From NCBI RefSeq assembly GCF_900103715.1, contig NZ_FNHL01000008.1, forward strand, positions 1-64,000: a DNA stretch of 64,000 nucleotides, written 5' to 3'. The notes under the pieces are model-generated. The model was not told the origin of the DNA. It saw only the letters and a program-made list of their open reading frames with translations, and searched no databases. Positions 53,662 to 63,380 of the stretch are shown piece by piece. The position numbers were made by a program, and so were the translations under genes. The stretch is from Halogranum gelatinilyticum (GTDB taxonomy: Archaea; Halobacteriota; Halobacteria; Halobacteriales; Haloferacaceae). Numbering within the stretch: position 1 is the first letter of the stretch; every line of letters starts with the position of its first letter.

Positions 53662-55890
53662 ATGGCGACCAACACTTCACCAAACGACACGGTAGTATCG
53701 GACGACGAGGTCGACGATCCGATCCTCGAGATCGAGGACACGAACGTCACCTACAGCGAGGGCGACACCTACGTCCTCGAAGACGTCAACGTCACCATCG
53801 ACCGCCACGAGGTACTCGGCATCGTCGGCGAGTCCGGCTCGGGCAAGTCGATGTTCGCCTCCGCGCTGCTCGACGCAGTCCCGGACCCCGGTCTCCTGAC
53901 CGGCAAGATCCACTACAACCGCGAGGACGGCTCGACCGTCGACATCCTCGAGATGAGCGACGAGGAACTCCGCCAGTTCCGCTGGGAGGAGATCTCGATG
54001 GTCTTCCAGGGTGCGATGAGTTCGTTCAACCCGACGATGAAGGTCGGGTCGCACTTCAAGGAGACGCTGCGAACCCACGACAAGGACGTCTCGCAGGGGA
54101 TGGAGTTCGCTCGCGAACTGCTGGAGAACCTCTATCTCGAACCGGAGCGCGTGCTCGGCTCGTATCCGCACGAACTCAGCGGTGGGATGCAGCAGCGCGC
54201 GCTCATCGCGCTGAGCATGGTACTCGACCCGGAGGTGCTCGTCATGGACGAGCCAACGGCCGCACTCGACCTGCTGATGCAGCGGTCGATTCTGCAGCTC
54301 CTCGACAACCTCCAGAGCGAGTACGACCTGACGATCATCTTCATCACGCACGACCTGCCGCTGGTCGCGTCGTTGGCCGACCGGATGGCCATCATCTACG
54401 CGTTCCAGTTCGCCGAAATCGGCCCGCGTGACGAGATTATCGGCAACTCCGCGCATCCATACACGAGGGAGCTGTTGAACGCGACCCCGAACCTCGACGC
54501 GCCGTTGGAGGACATGCAGCCCATCGAGGGCGAGGGGCCCGCACCGGTCAACGTCCCCTCGGGCTGCCGGTACCATCCGCGGTGTCAGCTCGCGACCGAA
54601 GAGTGTCGGACCGACGACCCGCCGTTCTCGCCGGTCGACGACGAGAGCAGCCACCGCTCGGCCTGTCACCACCGTGAGGAGGCCCGCGAGAAGATCCCGC
54701 TCAACTTCGGCAAGACCGCCGAAGACTTCGAGCAGCCGCTCCGCGAGGAGTCCGAAGGCGGATCGGCACCGGCGGCTACCACGGGGAGCAGGGAGACGGC
54801 CGACACGCCGTTGCTGTCGCTCAACGACGTCGAAGTCCACTTCGAAGAACAGCAGGGACTCGTCGAACGGTTCACGGAGGACCCGACCGTCGTCCGCGCA
54901 GTCGACGGCATCTCGCTGGACATCGAGGAACAGGACCTCGTCTGTCTGCTCGGCGAGAGTGGCTGTGGGAAGACGACGCTCGGGAAGACGATGATCGGTC
55001 TCCAGAAGCCGACCGGCGGTTCCATCGAGTACCGCGGTCACGACATCTGGGAGGCCAAGGACGGCAACGCCGACATTGACTACGACGAGGTCCGTTCGGC
55101 ACTCCAGATCATCCACCAGGACCCCGGCAGCGCGCTCAACCCCAACCGGCGCATCTCGAATATCCTGTCGGAGCCACTGCGTCACACCCATCCGAACATT
55201 AGCCGTGCCGAGCGGCGTAACCGGATGCACTCGCTCTTGGAGCGAGTCGGCATGACGCCCGCGGCCGACTTCCTCGACCGCTACCCACACCAGCTGTCGG
55301 GTGGCGAGAAACAGCGTGTCGCGCTCGCGCGCGCGCTCCTGATGGACCCGGACGCCATCCTCGCAGACGAGGCCATCAGTGCCGTGGACGTGAGCCTGCG
55401 TATCGGGATCATGGACCTGATGCTCGAACTCCAGGCGGAGTTCGACACCTCGTTCCTGTTCATCAGCCACGACCTCTCAAACGCACGCTACTTCGCCGAG
55501 CACGGTGACGGCCGTATCGCCGTCATGTATCTCGGCGAGATCGTCGAGATCGGCTCCGCCGAGCGGCTCATCCACGACCCGCGACACCCCTACACGGAAG
55601 TGTTGCGGTGGGCGACGCCGAACCTCGACCTCGACGCGATGGACGCCGAGGATCCGCCGATCCGTGAGATCGACGTTCCGGACCCGGTCAACCCGCCGTC
55701 GGGCTGCCGGTTCCACACGCGCTGTCCGGTTGCGCGTGAGGCCTGTCGCGAGGAGCAGCCGCAGCTGTCAGAGCTGGACGACGGCGACGGAGCCGCGGCC
55801 TGCTTCCGCGAGGACCCGGACCACGCGTACTGGGACAGCGAACCCCTCGAGGGCGCGGTCGCCGAACCCGAAGACATCGCACAGCACTGA
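53662..55890 (+). CDS. Fused double ATPase of the Opp/Dpp-type importer
   Basis: A 742-residue protein joining what are usually two subunits (DppD and DppF). NBD 1 (about 1-330): Walker A GESGSGKSM, signature LSGGMQQR, Walker B VLVMDEPTAALD. NBD 2 (about 390-730): Walker A GESGCGKTT, signature LSGGEKQR, Walker B ILADEAISAVD, with Ala in place of the usual Pro. Each half ends in a cysteine motif of the oligopeptide C-terminal type (SGCRYHPRC and SGCRFHTRC). The gene starts six bases after the second permease. Both sites look capable of ATP hydrolysis. Confidence 0.93.
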   Translation: MATNTSPNDTVVSDDEVDDPILEIEDTNVTYSEGDTYVLEDVNVTIDRHEVLGIVGESGSGKSMFASALLDAVPDPGLLTGKIHYNREDGSTVDILEMSDEELRQFRWEEISMVFQGAMSSFNPTMKVGSHFKETLRTHDKDVSQGMEFARELLENLYLEPERVLGSYPHELSGGMQQRALIALSMVLDPEVLVMDEPTAALDLLMQRSILQLLDNLQSEYDLTIIFITHDLPLVASLADRMAIIYAFQFAEIGPRDEIIGNSAHPYTRELLNATPNLDAPLEDMQPIEGEGPAPVNVPSGCRYHPRCQLATEECRTDDPPFSPVDDESSHRSACHHREEAREKIPLNFGKTAEDFEQPLREESEGGSAPAATTGSRETADTPLLSLNDVEVHFEEQQGLVERFTEDPTVVRAVDGISLDIEEQDLVCLLGESGCGKTTLGKTMIGLQKPTGGSIEYRGHDIWEAKDGNADIDYDEVRSALQIIHQDPGSALNPNRRISNILSEPLRHTHPNISRAERRNRMHSLLERVGMTPAADFLDRYPHQLSGGEKQRVALARALLMDPDAILADEAISAVDVSLRIGIMDLMLELQAEFDTSFLFISHDLSNARYFAEHGDGRIAVMYLGEIVEIGSAERLIHDPRHPYTEVLRWATPNLDLDAMDAEDPPIREIDVPDPVNPPSGCRFHTRCPVAREACREEQPQLSELDDGDGAAACFREDPDHAYWDSEPLEGAVAEPEDIAQH

Positions 55891-55991
55891 GACCACGCGC
55901 GGACACTCCCGTCCCGCTATTCGTCCGACGACATTTTTTGGCACTGCGACACCGACAAGCTATTACTACCCACACCGGCATAGTCGACACT

Positions 55992-56342
55992 ATGACACGG
56001 TACACCCCCGAGTGCGTGGACGACACACTCGTTCTCGTCGGCGAGGACGACGGCGACCGGATCGAGATCGGGACCGTCGACGACATCGTCGACGCCATCG
56101 GTGGCGAGACGTATCAGATCGAATACGACCACCACCAGCGAACCCAGCCGTGGCTCCGGACGGACGACGGCGTGCTCGAGATCGACGTACGCGAGGCGGT
56201 GATGACGCTGCCACACACCGAAGAAAAGGTCGCGGACCTCGTCGACTACGATATGTCGACGGACAGATACGGTCTCCCCGCCCGGACGGTCGAGTTCGCC
56301 AACCAACTGGTCGACATCTTCGAGCGGCAGGGAAGTTCGTAG
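55992..56342 (+). CDS. Haloarchaeal protein of unknown function
   Basis: A 116-residue acidic protein, no cysteine-based motif, no membrane segment and no recognised family. The ATG at 55992 is chosen since a CTATTACTACC element lies about 25-30 bases upstream. It lies between the importer and the xylose dehydrogenase gene but on its own promoter; a link to xylan use is not shown. Confidence 0.6.
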   Translation: MTRYTPECVDDTLVLVGEDDGDRIEIGTVDDIVDAIGGETYQIEYDHHQRTQPWLRTDDGVLEIDVREAVMTLPHTEEKVADLVDYDMSTDRYGLPARTVEFANQLVDIFERQGSS

Positions 56343-56388
56343 GTCGTCGCCGACGCGGGTCGTGCGGTCCCGCGACGGTCTCGACCGC

Positions 56389-57486
56389 TCACAACGAGTC
56401 GAGGTCGACTTCTTGACCGGTCTCTGCGGCTTCGTAGATGGCGGCGAGCGCTCGCATATCGACGAGCGCGTGGTCACCGTCGGGCGTCAGCGGCTCTTCT
56501 CGCAGTACGTGGTCGGCGAAGTAGTCGAACTCCTCGGTCATCTCGTCAGCGAAGACGTCGCGGCGGCCGTCGTCGAGTTCGACCTCGCGGCCGTTCATCG
56601 TCCGGTAGGTCAGTGTCTGCGGCGACTCGCCGAGGAACGTCGGTTCCAAGAGGAGTTCCCCTTCGGTGCCGACGAACCGGAGATGACCCGAGAGATGTGA
56701 GTGCTGGCTGGCCGTACAGGCGGCGTAGGTGCCGTCGTCGAACTCGATGGTGAAGGTGGCGTGCTGGTCGGGGACGTCTCGGAACGCCTCGTCTTCGGAG
56801 TGCATCTGGGCGGTCACGCTCACCGGGTCGGTCCCGAGGACGAACCGCGCGGTGTTGAGCGGGTAGATGCCGAGGTCCATCACGGTCGCGCCGTAGCCCG
56901 CGAGGTCGGGGTTCAGCCGCCACTGGTCGGGGTCGCCGGAGACGAAGTCGAGCATCTGCTGGCCCATGTGGCCGTGGACGGCCACCGGCTCGCCGATGGC
57001 TCCCTCGGCGACGAGGTCACGCATCAGTCGGACCTGCGGGTCGGTCTGCATCCGGTAGGCGACCATGAGCGGGACGTCCTCGGTCGCGTCGACGAGCTCC
57101 TCGGCGCGTTCGAGCGTCGCCTCGACGGGTTTCTCACAGAGGACGGCCTTGTCGTGTTCGGCTGCGGCCTCCGCGTAGGGGAGATGCAGCGCGTTGGGCG
57201 TACAGATGTAGACCGCGTCGTACTCGTCGGTCGCCTCGCCCGCGACGAACTCGTCGTAGGTGAGACCGGTCGTGATCGTCGGTGTCGCTTCGACCGTGTC
57301 GTTTGCCTTCTCGTGGCTGCTGCTGACGGCGACGGTCGCTTCGCAGAACTCCGAGGCCTGGATGGCCGGGATCGCCTGTTGTCGGGTCCACCAGCCGAGA
57401 CCGATGATGGCGAGTCGGAGCGTTCCGGAATCCAGTGCTTCCCAGTCACGGGTGCGGACACCCTGCAGTAGGTCGTCGAGTGACAT
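56389..57486 (-). CDS. xacA: D-xylose 1-dehydrogenase (Gfo/Idh/MocA family)
   Basis: A 365-residue NAD(P)-dependent sugar dehydrogenase. The dinucleotide-binding loop [10 protein letters not shown] is at about 28-37, and the family motif EKP at 118-120 holds the catalytic Lys. It resembles haloarchaeal XacA, which oxidises xylose to xylonolactone with NADP+. The frame continues upstream but the ATG at 57486 begins the conserved protein. It is divergent from xacF, sharing about 146 bases of promoter region. Confidence 0.87.
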   Translation of the reverse strand: MSLDDLLQGVRTRDWEALDSGTLRLAIIGLGWWTRQQAIPAIQASEFCEATVAVSSSHEKANDTVEATPTITTGLTYDEFVAGEATDEYDAVYICTPNALHLPYAEAAAEHDKAVLCEKPVEATLERAEELVDATEDVPLMVAYRMQTDPQVRLMRDLVAEGAIGEPVAVHGHMGQQMLDFVSGDPDQWRLNPDLAGYGATVMDLGIYPLNTARFVLGTDPVSVTAQMHSEDEAFRDVPDQHATFTIEFDDGTYAACTASQHSHLSGHLRFVGTEGELLLEPTFLGESPQTLTYRTMNGREVELDDGRRDVFADEMTEEFDYFADHVLREEPLTPDGDHALVDMRALAAIYEAAETGQEVDLDSL

Positions 57487-57632
57487 ACTACGAGCGTTCT
57501 CGGCGACTGGCAAAAGTGTAGTGGACGGGGCGGAAAACCGACGGCAACGTTCGTCGTCGTCGAGTCGACGCTCGTCGGCAGGTAGTTGGGGAACCGTAAG
57601 AGTAGTATGCGAGAACCGAGAACATGTGGCTG

Positions 57633-59081
57633 ATGACGGATACGAGAGCAAACTACGTGAACGGAGAGTGGGTCTCCTCGGAGACGGGCGAGACCATCGA
57701 CGTAGAGAACCCCGCAAACCCGAGTGAAGTCGTCGCGAGCTACCAGCAGTCCAACGCGGCGGACGCGGCCGACGCGGTCGACGCCGCCGTCGCCGCACAG
57801 GACGACTGGGCGACGACACCCGGCCCGGAGCGCGGCCGTATCCTCCGAGAGGCGGGCACTATCCTGCAGGAGCGTAAGGAAGAGCTGACCGACTCGCTGG
57901 TCGCCGAAGAGGGGAAGGCCCGTGCCGAGGCAGCCGGTGAAGTCCAGCGCGCCATCGACATCTTCCACTACTTCGCCGTCAAGGCCTCCGACCTCGGTGG
58001 GACGACGAAGTCCCCCAGTGGCCGACAGAAGAACCTCTACATCCGCCAGGAGCCGGTCGGCGTCGCCGCCCTGGTCACGCCGTGGAACTACCCCATCGCC
58101 ATCCCGGTCTGGAAGCTCGCACCGGCACTGGCCGCTGGCAACACGGTCGTCCTGAAGCCCGCGTCGCAGGCTCCCGGCGTCGTCCTCGACGTCGCCGAGG
58201 CTCTGGACGAGGCAGGCCTGCCCGACGGCGTGTTCAACGTCGTGACCGGTCCCGGCAGCGAGGTCGGCTCCGAGTTCATCGAGAACGAGGGCACCGACGC
58301 CGTCTCCTTCACCGGCAGCAGCCACGTCGGCGAGATGGTCTACGAGCAGGCGACCGACTCGGGCAAGCGCGTCCAGACCGAACTCGGCGGCAAGAACCCG
58401 ACGGTCGTCACCGACTCGGCGGACCCCGCAGAGGCGGCCGAAATCGTCGCCACCGGCGGCTTCGGAACGACCGGCCAGTCGTGTACCGGCTGTTCGCGTG
58501 CCATCGTCGACGAGGAGGTCTACGACGACTTCGTCGCGGAACTCGTCGACCGCGCGGAGTCCATCGACGTCGGTCCCGGCAACGACCACGAGATGGGCCC
58601 GCAGGCCAGCGAGAGCGAACTCGAAGGGACCCTCGACTACATCGAGATCGCCCAGAACGAGGGCGCGACGCTCGTCGCGGGCGGCGGCCAGCCCGAGGGC
58701 GAGGAAGTCGAAGACGGCTACTTCGTCGAGCCGACCGTCTTCACCGACGTCGAGAGCGACATGCGCATCGCCCAGGAGGAAGTCTTCGGGCCGGTCGTCG
58801 CCGTCCTGAAGGTCAGTGACTTCGAAGAGGGCCTCGCCGTCGCCAACGACGTCCCGTACGGTCTCTCGGCCAGCGTCGTCACCGACGACCACACCGAGGC
58901 AAACCGCTTCATCGACGAGGCGGAAGCCGGCGTGGTGAAGGTCAACGAGAAGACGACCGGTCTCGAGCTGCACGTCCCGTTCGGCGGCTTCAAGCGCTCC
59001 TCCTCGGAGACGTGGCGCGAACAGGGGGATGCCGGTCTCGACTTCTACACCATCGAGAAGACCGTCTACGACAACTACTGA
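57633..59081 (+). CDS. xacF: 2-oxoglutarate semialdehyde dehydrogenase
   Basis: A 482-residue aldehyde dehydrogenase for the last step of the oxidative pentose pathway, giving 2-oxoglutarate. Catalytic Cys284 lies in GQSCTGCS, Glu250 in TELGGKNP and Asn152 in PWNYPI. Length and sequence features match haloarchaeal XacF. A Met three codons upstream at 57624 is a less likely start. Divergent from xacA. Confidence 0.88.
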   Translation: MTDTRANYVNGEWVSSETGETIDVENPANPSEVVASYQQSNAADAADAVDAAVAAQDDWATTPGPERGRILREAGTILQERKEELTDSLVAEEGKARAEAAGEVQRAIDIFHYFAVKASDLGGTTKSPSGRQKNLYIRQEPVGVAALVTPWNYPIAIPVWKLAPALAAGNTVVLKPASQAPGVVLDVAEALDEAGLPDGVFNVVTGPGSEVGSEFIENEGTDAVSFTGSSHVGEMVYEQATDSGKRVQTELGGKNPTVVTDSADPAEAAEIVATGGFGTTGQSCTGCSRAIVDEEVYDDFVAELVDRAESIDVGPGNDHEMGPQASESELEGTLDYIEIAQNEGATLVAGGGQPEGEEVEDGYFVEPTVFTDVESDMRIAQEEVFGPVVAVLKVSDFEEGLAVANDVPYGLSASVVTDDHTEANRFIDEAEAGVVKVNEKTTGLELHVPFGGFKRSSSETWREQGDAGLDFYTIEKTVYDNY

Positions 59082-59220
59082 ACGCGGTTGAGCGACGCGC
59101 GAGCGTCGCCCCATCCGTCGCAGACGACGCTCGCCGACCCCAGTCCGAGTCACGTCACACCCACAACAGCCTCTCCGATTCACCGATTTTTTGCGGCTCG
59201 ACCCCCGTGAGTTGGCCCAG

Positions 59221-59229
59221 TAATTATAT
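59221..59229 (+). promoter_or_regulatory. TATA box of the UspA gene
   Basis: TAATTATAT lies 24-32 bases before the ATG at 59253, consistent with a leaderless transcript. Confidence 0.6.
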
Positions 59230-59252
59230 GGGGGGCTGTCGAACACGGGGAT

Positions 59253-59708
59253 ATGAACGACGCACTTGTCGTGTTAGAAGACAGAGACGCCTGTGAAGAC
59301 CTGCTCCGTGAGGCAGCCATGTACGCGAAGGGCGCGGACCGTGACCTCGTGCTCTACTCGCCGCTGACAACAGAGGAGTTCGAAGAGGCCGCCTCGACAC
59401 TCGACGAGATCGGGCGCGTAGAGAACCGTGAGTACAACGACGACGAGATACTCGGTGTCGCGTTCACCTTCGCCCGCGAACTCGCGAGCGACGCGTTGGA
59501 GGATATGGACGTCGAATGGTCCATCGTCGCCGACGTAGTCGAGGAACGCACGGCCAACCACATCGTCGACGTCGCCGAAGAGCACGACTGCGACCACGTC
59601 TTCACGCTCGGCAGCCAACGGTCGCCGACGGGGAAAGCCGTCTTCGGCGACAGGACCCAGCGGCTCATCCTCAACTTCCCGGGCTACGTGACGACGAAGA
59701 TGAACTAA
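59253..59708 (+). CDS. Universal stress protein (UspA family)
   Basis: A 151-residue single UspA-fold protein. The C-terminal nucleotide loop appears as GSQRSPTGKAVFGDRTQRL near residues 115-135, which resembles the ATP-binding G-2x-G-9x-G(S/T) pattern only in part. It lies 49 bases before uxuA and may be read with it, but has its own promoter. Confidence 0.82.
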   Translation: MNDALVVLEDRDACEDLLREAAMYAKGADRDLVLYSPLTTEEFEEAASTLDEIGRVENREYNDDEILGVAFTFARELASDALEDMDVEWSIVADVVEERTANHIVDVAEEHDCDHVFTLGSQRSPTGKAVFGDRTQRLILNFPGYVTTKMN

Positions 59709-59757
59709 CTCGGCCGCCAGCCCAATCTATTTGCCACCCCTTTCCGAAGCCACTGGT

Positions 59758-60708
59758 ATGGATACGACGCTGATGCTCCCACCGCAGCCTGACCGCCGGT
59801 GGACCATCGCCAAACAGTTGGGACTCTCGACCGCAGTCGTCCGATTCTGGGGCGAGGAGGAGTGGTGGACCTACGACACGCTGTTGCAGACGGCGAACCG
59901 CTTCGCCGACCACGGTCTCGAACTTGACGTAGTCGAGGACCGCCCGCCGATGACGAAGACCGTCCTCGGTCGCGAGGGTCGCGACGAGGAGATTGAGACG
60001 GTCAAGCAGCTCATCCGCAACATGGGTCGCGTTGGCATCGACGTCTACTCGTGGGTCTGGACGGAGAACCCCGTCGGCGTGATTCGGACCTCCGACTCGG
60101 TCCCGCTCCGTGGCGACTCGCGGACGACGGCCTACAGCCACGAGCAATCGGAGCGCGCGCCCGACTACCCCGTCGACATCACCGAGGACGAACTCTGGGC
60201 GAACCTCGAATACTTCCTCGACGAGGTCGTCCCCGTCGCCGAGGAGGCGGGCGTCAAACTCGCGCTGCATCCCGACGACCCACCCGTCGAGTCCGTCCGT
60301 GGTGTGCCTCGACTCGTCAACTCCGTCGAGAACGTCCAGCGTATCCTCGACCTGCACGACAGCCCGAACCACGGGCTGAACTTCTGTCAGGGCAACTTCT
60401 CGGCGATGGGCGCGGACGTCGTCGACACCATCCACCGCTTCGGCGACCGCATCCATTTCGTCCACTTCCGTGACGTGGAGGGGACGGCCGAGGACTTCGT
60501 CGAGACCTGGCACGAGGAGGGACAGACGGATATGCTCGCGACGATGCAGGCGTATCAGGAGATCGGCTTCGACGGTCCCATCCGCCCCGACCACGTCCCG
60601 CGGATGCTCGGCGAGGAGGACCGCTCGGGGACGATGTCCGGCTACACCGACATGGGGCGGCTGTTCGCCGTCGGCTACATGAAGGGGCTGTTGGAGCAGG
60701 GAGAGTAG
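59758..60708 (+). CDS. uxuA: D-mannonate dehydratase
   Basis: A 316-residue TIM-barrel enzyme that removes water from mannonate to form 2-keto-3-deoxygluconate. Metal and substrate residues are seen in LALHPDDPP, NHGLNFCQGNFS, HFVHFRDVEG and IRPDHVP. It is somewhat shorter than the E. coli enzyme, as in archaeal-type homologues. A CTATTTGCC element lies about 30 bases before the ATG. Works after uxaC and a fructuronate reductase. Confidence 0.9.
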   Translation: MDTTLMLPPQPDRRWTIAKQLGLSTAVVRFWGEEEWWTYDTLLQTANRFADHGLELDVVEDRPPMTKTVLGREGRDEEIETVKQLIRNMGRVGIDVYSWVWTENPVGVIRTSDSVPLRGDSRTTAYSHEQSERAPDYPVDITEDELWANLEYFLDEVVPVAEEAGVKLALHPDDPPVESVRGVPRLVNSVENVQRILDLHDSPNHGLNFCQGNFSAMGADVVDTIHRFGDRIHFVHFRDVEGTAEDFVETWHEEGQTDMLATMQAYQEIGFDGPIRPDHVPRMLGEEDRSGTMSGYTDMGRLFAVGYMKGLLEQGE

Positions 60709-60766
60709 TCCCGGACCGACGCCTCGCCGACGACTGAACGGAAGACGACTGAGCGGAAGGAACGAG

Positions 60767-60774
60767 GATTTATC
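60767..60774 (+). promoter_or_regulatory. TATA box of uxaC
   Basis: GATTTATC lies 24-31 bases before the ATG at 60798, consistent with a leaderless transcript. Confidence 0.55.
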
Positions 60775-60797
60775 TTGCCGTCCGAACAGATTCAGCC

Positions 60798-62165
60798 ATG
60801 GGATTCATCGACGAGGACTATCTTCTCGGCACAGCCGCGGCACGTGACCTTTACGACGCCGTCGCCGACCTGCCGGTCGTCGACCCGCACAATCATATCG
60901 ACCTCGCGGAGGTCGTCGAGAACGAGCCGTGGAGCGACATCTGGGAGGTCGAGGGTGCGACCGACCACTACGTCTGGCAGCTCATGCGCAAGCGGGGCGT
61001 CCCCGAACGGAAGATCACGGGCGACGCCAGCAACCGCGAGAAGTGGGACGCGCTCGCCGAGGTCGCCCCGGACTTCGCGGGCAACCCGACCTACGAGTGG
61101 CTCCATCTCGACCTCAAGCGGCGGTTCGGTATCGACGAGCCGCTGAACGCGGAGACGGCCGACGACATCTGGGCGGAGACGAAAGCCCAGTTGGCCGAGG
61201 CCGACAAGCGGCCGCAGGCGGTCCTGCGGGAGATGAGCGTCGAAGTGCTCTGTAGCAGCGACGATCCGACCTCCCGACTCGCGTACCACGAGCGCGCCGA
61301 GACCGAGGTCGAGGGCGTCGACGTCCGGCCGACGTGGCGGCCCGACCGCGCCCTGAAGGTCGAGAACGACGAGTGGAGCACGTTCGTCGCGGAACTGGAT
61401 GCGGTGACAGAGAGCGACGTGAGCGACCTCAGCGGCTTCTGTGACGCGCTCGCGGAGACGCACGACTACTTCGTCGACCACGGCTGTGTCGCCTGCGACA
61501 TCGGCATGGGGACCGAGCCGGTCTCGAAGCCCGTGAGCCACGAGCGTGCCAGCGAGGTCTACGCGGCGGCCCGTCGCGGTGACGACATCGCTGCCGACGC
61601 AGTCCGGGACTTCAAGGCGTATCTCCTCGACTACATCGGTGAATTGAACGCCGCGGCCGACTGGACGACCCAGCTCCACATCGGGGCGGTCCGCGACTAC
61701 CGCGAGAGCCTGTACGAGGACGTTGGCCCGAACGCCGGTGGCGACGTGTCGACGCAGGATGTCGACCTCGTCGCGGGGCTGGACCACTTCCTCGACCGCT
61801 TCGACGGCGAGATGGAGATCGTCCTCTACACGCTGGACCCGACGCATTATCCGAGCGCAACGGTCGTCGCCCGCGCGTACCCCAACGTGAGCATCGGCCC
61901 GGCGTGGTGGTTCAACGACAGCCCGCTGGGTATCGAGAACCAGCTGGAGCGTGTCGCTGCCGTCGACCTCCTGGCCAACTACGCGGGCATGGTCAGCGAC
62001 TCGCGGAAGCTCGTCTCGTACGGCTCGCGCTTCGAGATGTTCCGCCGAACCCTCGCGGACGTCGTGGGCGAGATGGTCGAACGCGGACAGATCCCCTACG
62101 ACAACGCAGAACGGCTCGTGCGGCACGTCGCCTACGACAGACCGAAGGAACTGTACGGGCTCTGA
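60798..62165 (+). CDS. uxaC: Glucuronate (uronate) isomerase
   Basis: A 455-residue amidohydrolase-fold isomerase turning glucuronate into fructuronate (or galacturonate into tagaturonate). The metal motif DPHNHID is at 29-35, and later signatures include VEVLCSSDDPTS and GPAWWFNDSPLG. Together with uxuA and the SDR next door it makes a uronate route to 2-keto-3-deoxygluconate, fed by the GH67 and possibly GH4 enzymes. Confidence 0.93.
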   Translation: MGFIDEDYLLGTAAARDLYDAVADLPVVDPHNHIDLAEVVENEPWSDIWEVEGATDHYVWQLMRKRGVPERKITGDASNREKWDALAEVAPDFAGNPTYEWLHLDLKRRFGIDEPLNAETADDIWAETKAQLAEADKRPQAVLREMSVEVLCSSDDPTSRLAYHERAETEVEGVDVRPTWRPDRALKVENDEWSTFVAELDAVTESDVSDLSGFCDALAETHDYFVDHGCVACDIGMGTEPVSKPVSHERASEVYAAARRGDDIAADAVRDFKAYLLDYIGELNAAADWTTQLHIGAVRDYRESLYEDVGPNAGGDVSTQDVDLVAGLDHFLDRFDGEMEIVLYTLDPTHYPSATVVARAYPNVSIGPAWWFNDSPLGIENQLERVAAVDLLANYAGMVSDSRKLVSYGSRFEMFRRTLADVVGEMVERGQIPYDNAERLVRHVAYDRPKELYGL

Positions 62166-62258
62166 GACGCGCGGACGTAGGTTCAGAGGCGGTAGCCGTC
62201 GGCTGACGGTGCCCGCCACCGATACAGTGAAGTGACGCTCGTGGGTGGAACGAAACGT

Positions 62259-63038
62259 ATGTCATCACAGCTCAGTGGAGAGACCGCTATCGTCACCGGT
62301 TCGAGCAAAGGGATCGGAAAGGGAATCGCCGAGCGTTTCGCCGACGAGGGGGCGAACGTCGTCGTCAACTCCCGGTCGCAGGAGCGCGCCGACGAGGTCG
62401 CCGCGGAGATCCGTGAGAACGGCGGGACGGCCGTCGGCATCGAGGCCGACGTCACCGACGAGGACGCGATGGAAGCGCTCGTCGAGACGACCGTCGAAGA
62501 GTTCGGCAGCGTCGACGTGATGGTCAACAACGCCGGGATGACGATCCTCGGCGAGGCAGCCGAGTTCGACGTCGACGACTGGCGGCACGTCATCGAAGTC
62601 GACCTCGTCGGTACGTTCGTCGGCTGTCAGGCCGCGGGCCGCCAGATGATCGAGCAGGGCGACGGTGGCGCGATTCTCAATATGTCTTCGCTGATGGGTG
62701 GCCGTGGTCTCCAGCTGCGCTCGCCGTACTGCGCCTCCAAGGCAGGCGTCAACAACCTCACGCAGACGCTCGCCGTCGAGTGGGCGGAACACGACATCCA
62801 CGTCAACGCGCTCGCGCCGGGCTTCATCTGGACGGAGATCACGGAACAGACACAGGGGTCTGCGGGCTACACCAACGACGACATCCGCGACCGGACGCCG
62901 CTGAACCGGTTCGGCACCGTCGAGGAGATGGCCGAGTGCGCGCTCTTCCTCGTCGGTCAGAACAACTTCGTCACCGGCGAAGTGCTCTACGCCGACGGCG
63001 GCTGGCAGGCCTACGGCTGGGGCGCGGGCGACCAGTAG
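62259..63038 (+). CDS. SDR oxidoreductase, proposed fructuronate reductase
   Basis: A 259-residue classical short-chain dehydrogenase. NAD(P) motif TGSSKGIGKGI near residue 14, NNAG near 90, Ser in MSSLMGG and catalytic Tyr and Lys in YCASKAG. The pathway needs a reductase between uxaC and uxuA and no mannitol-dehydrogenase-type UxuB is here; Bacillus subtilis uses an SDR for this step. The assignment is therefore by context; the sequence alone would also fit a 3-oxoacyl-ACP reductase or sugar dehydrogenase. Confidence 0.85.
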   Translation: MSSQLSGETAIVTGSSKGIGKGIAERFADEGANVVVNSRSQERADEVAAEIRENGGTAVGIEADVTDEDAMEALVETTVEEFGSVDVMVNNAGMTILGEAAEFDVDDWRHVIEVDLVGTFVGCQAAGRQMIEQGDGGAILNMSSLMGGRGLQLRSPYCASKAGVNNLTQTLAVEWAEHDIHVNALAPGFIWTEITEQTQGSAGYTNDDIRDRTPLNRFGTVEEMAECALFLVGQNNFVTGEVLYADGGWQAYGWGAGDQ

Positions 63039-63380
63039 CCAACCCACCAAACACCAACCTGGCGGATTGGCGACATTCCGTTCGATAGCACTCGTTTCTC
63101 ACTCCTGTTCTACCGCAACCCCATCTCACCGCACCGAGCGGTCTCAGTCGGTGGGAGACAGCACCCGCGGAGCGGCGTCCGTCTCTCGCGCCAGTAGCGT
63201 CTTTGGCCGTGCCGTCGCTTTATTCTCTATCTCAGAACACACGAGAGCCAGTCCCCAGCCAGAAAGTTACAGTACTAGAGCTGTAATGATTGAGGAACCG
63301 AGAACCATAACAGACGGAAGGTACGGGGAAGAACCCAGAGTGAGAGACTGTCGCTACGTTCTCTAATAGAAAACGGAGGG
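63039..63380. other. 342-bp convergent gap with third 22-bp motif
   Basis: No gene of normal size. The third copy of the near-palindrome lies at 63266-63287. A 28-codon open frame starts at 63286, overlapping it; not supported as a gene. Confidence 0.4.
63266..63287. repeat. 22-bp near-palindrome, copy 3
   Basis: GTTACA (63266-63271) and TGTAAT (63282-63287) flank a spacer with centred CTAG. It lies between two 3' ends, not in an evident promoter. Confidence 0.55.

Noticed and set aside
57024-59246. 740-codon frame antisense to xacF
   Set aside because: Shadow of a real dehydrogenase with catalytic residues on the other strand; no domain in the antisense product.
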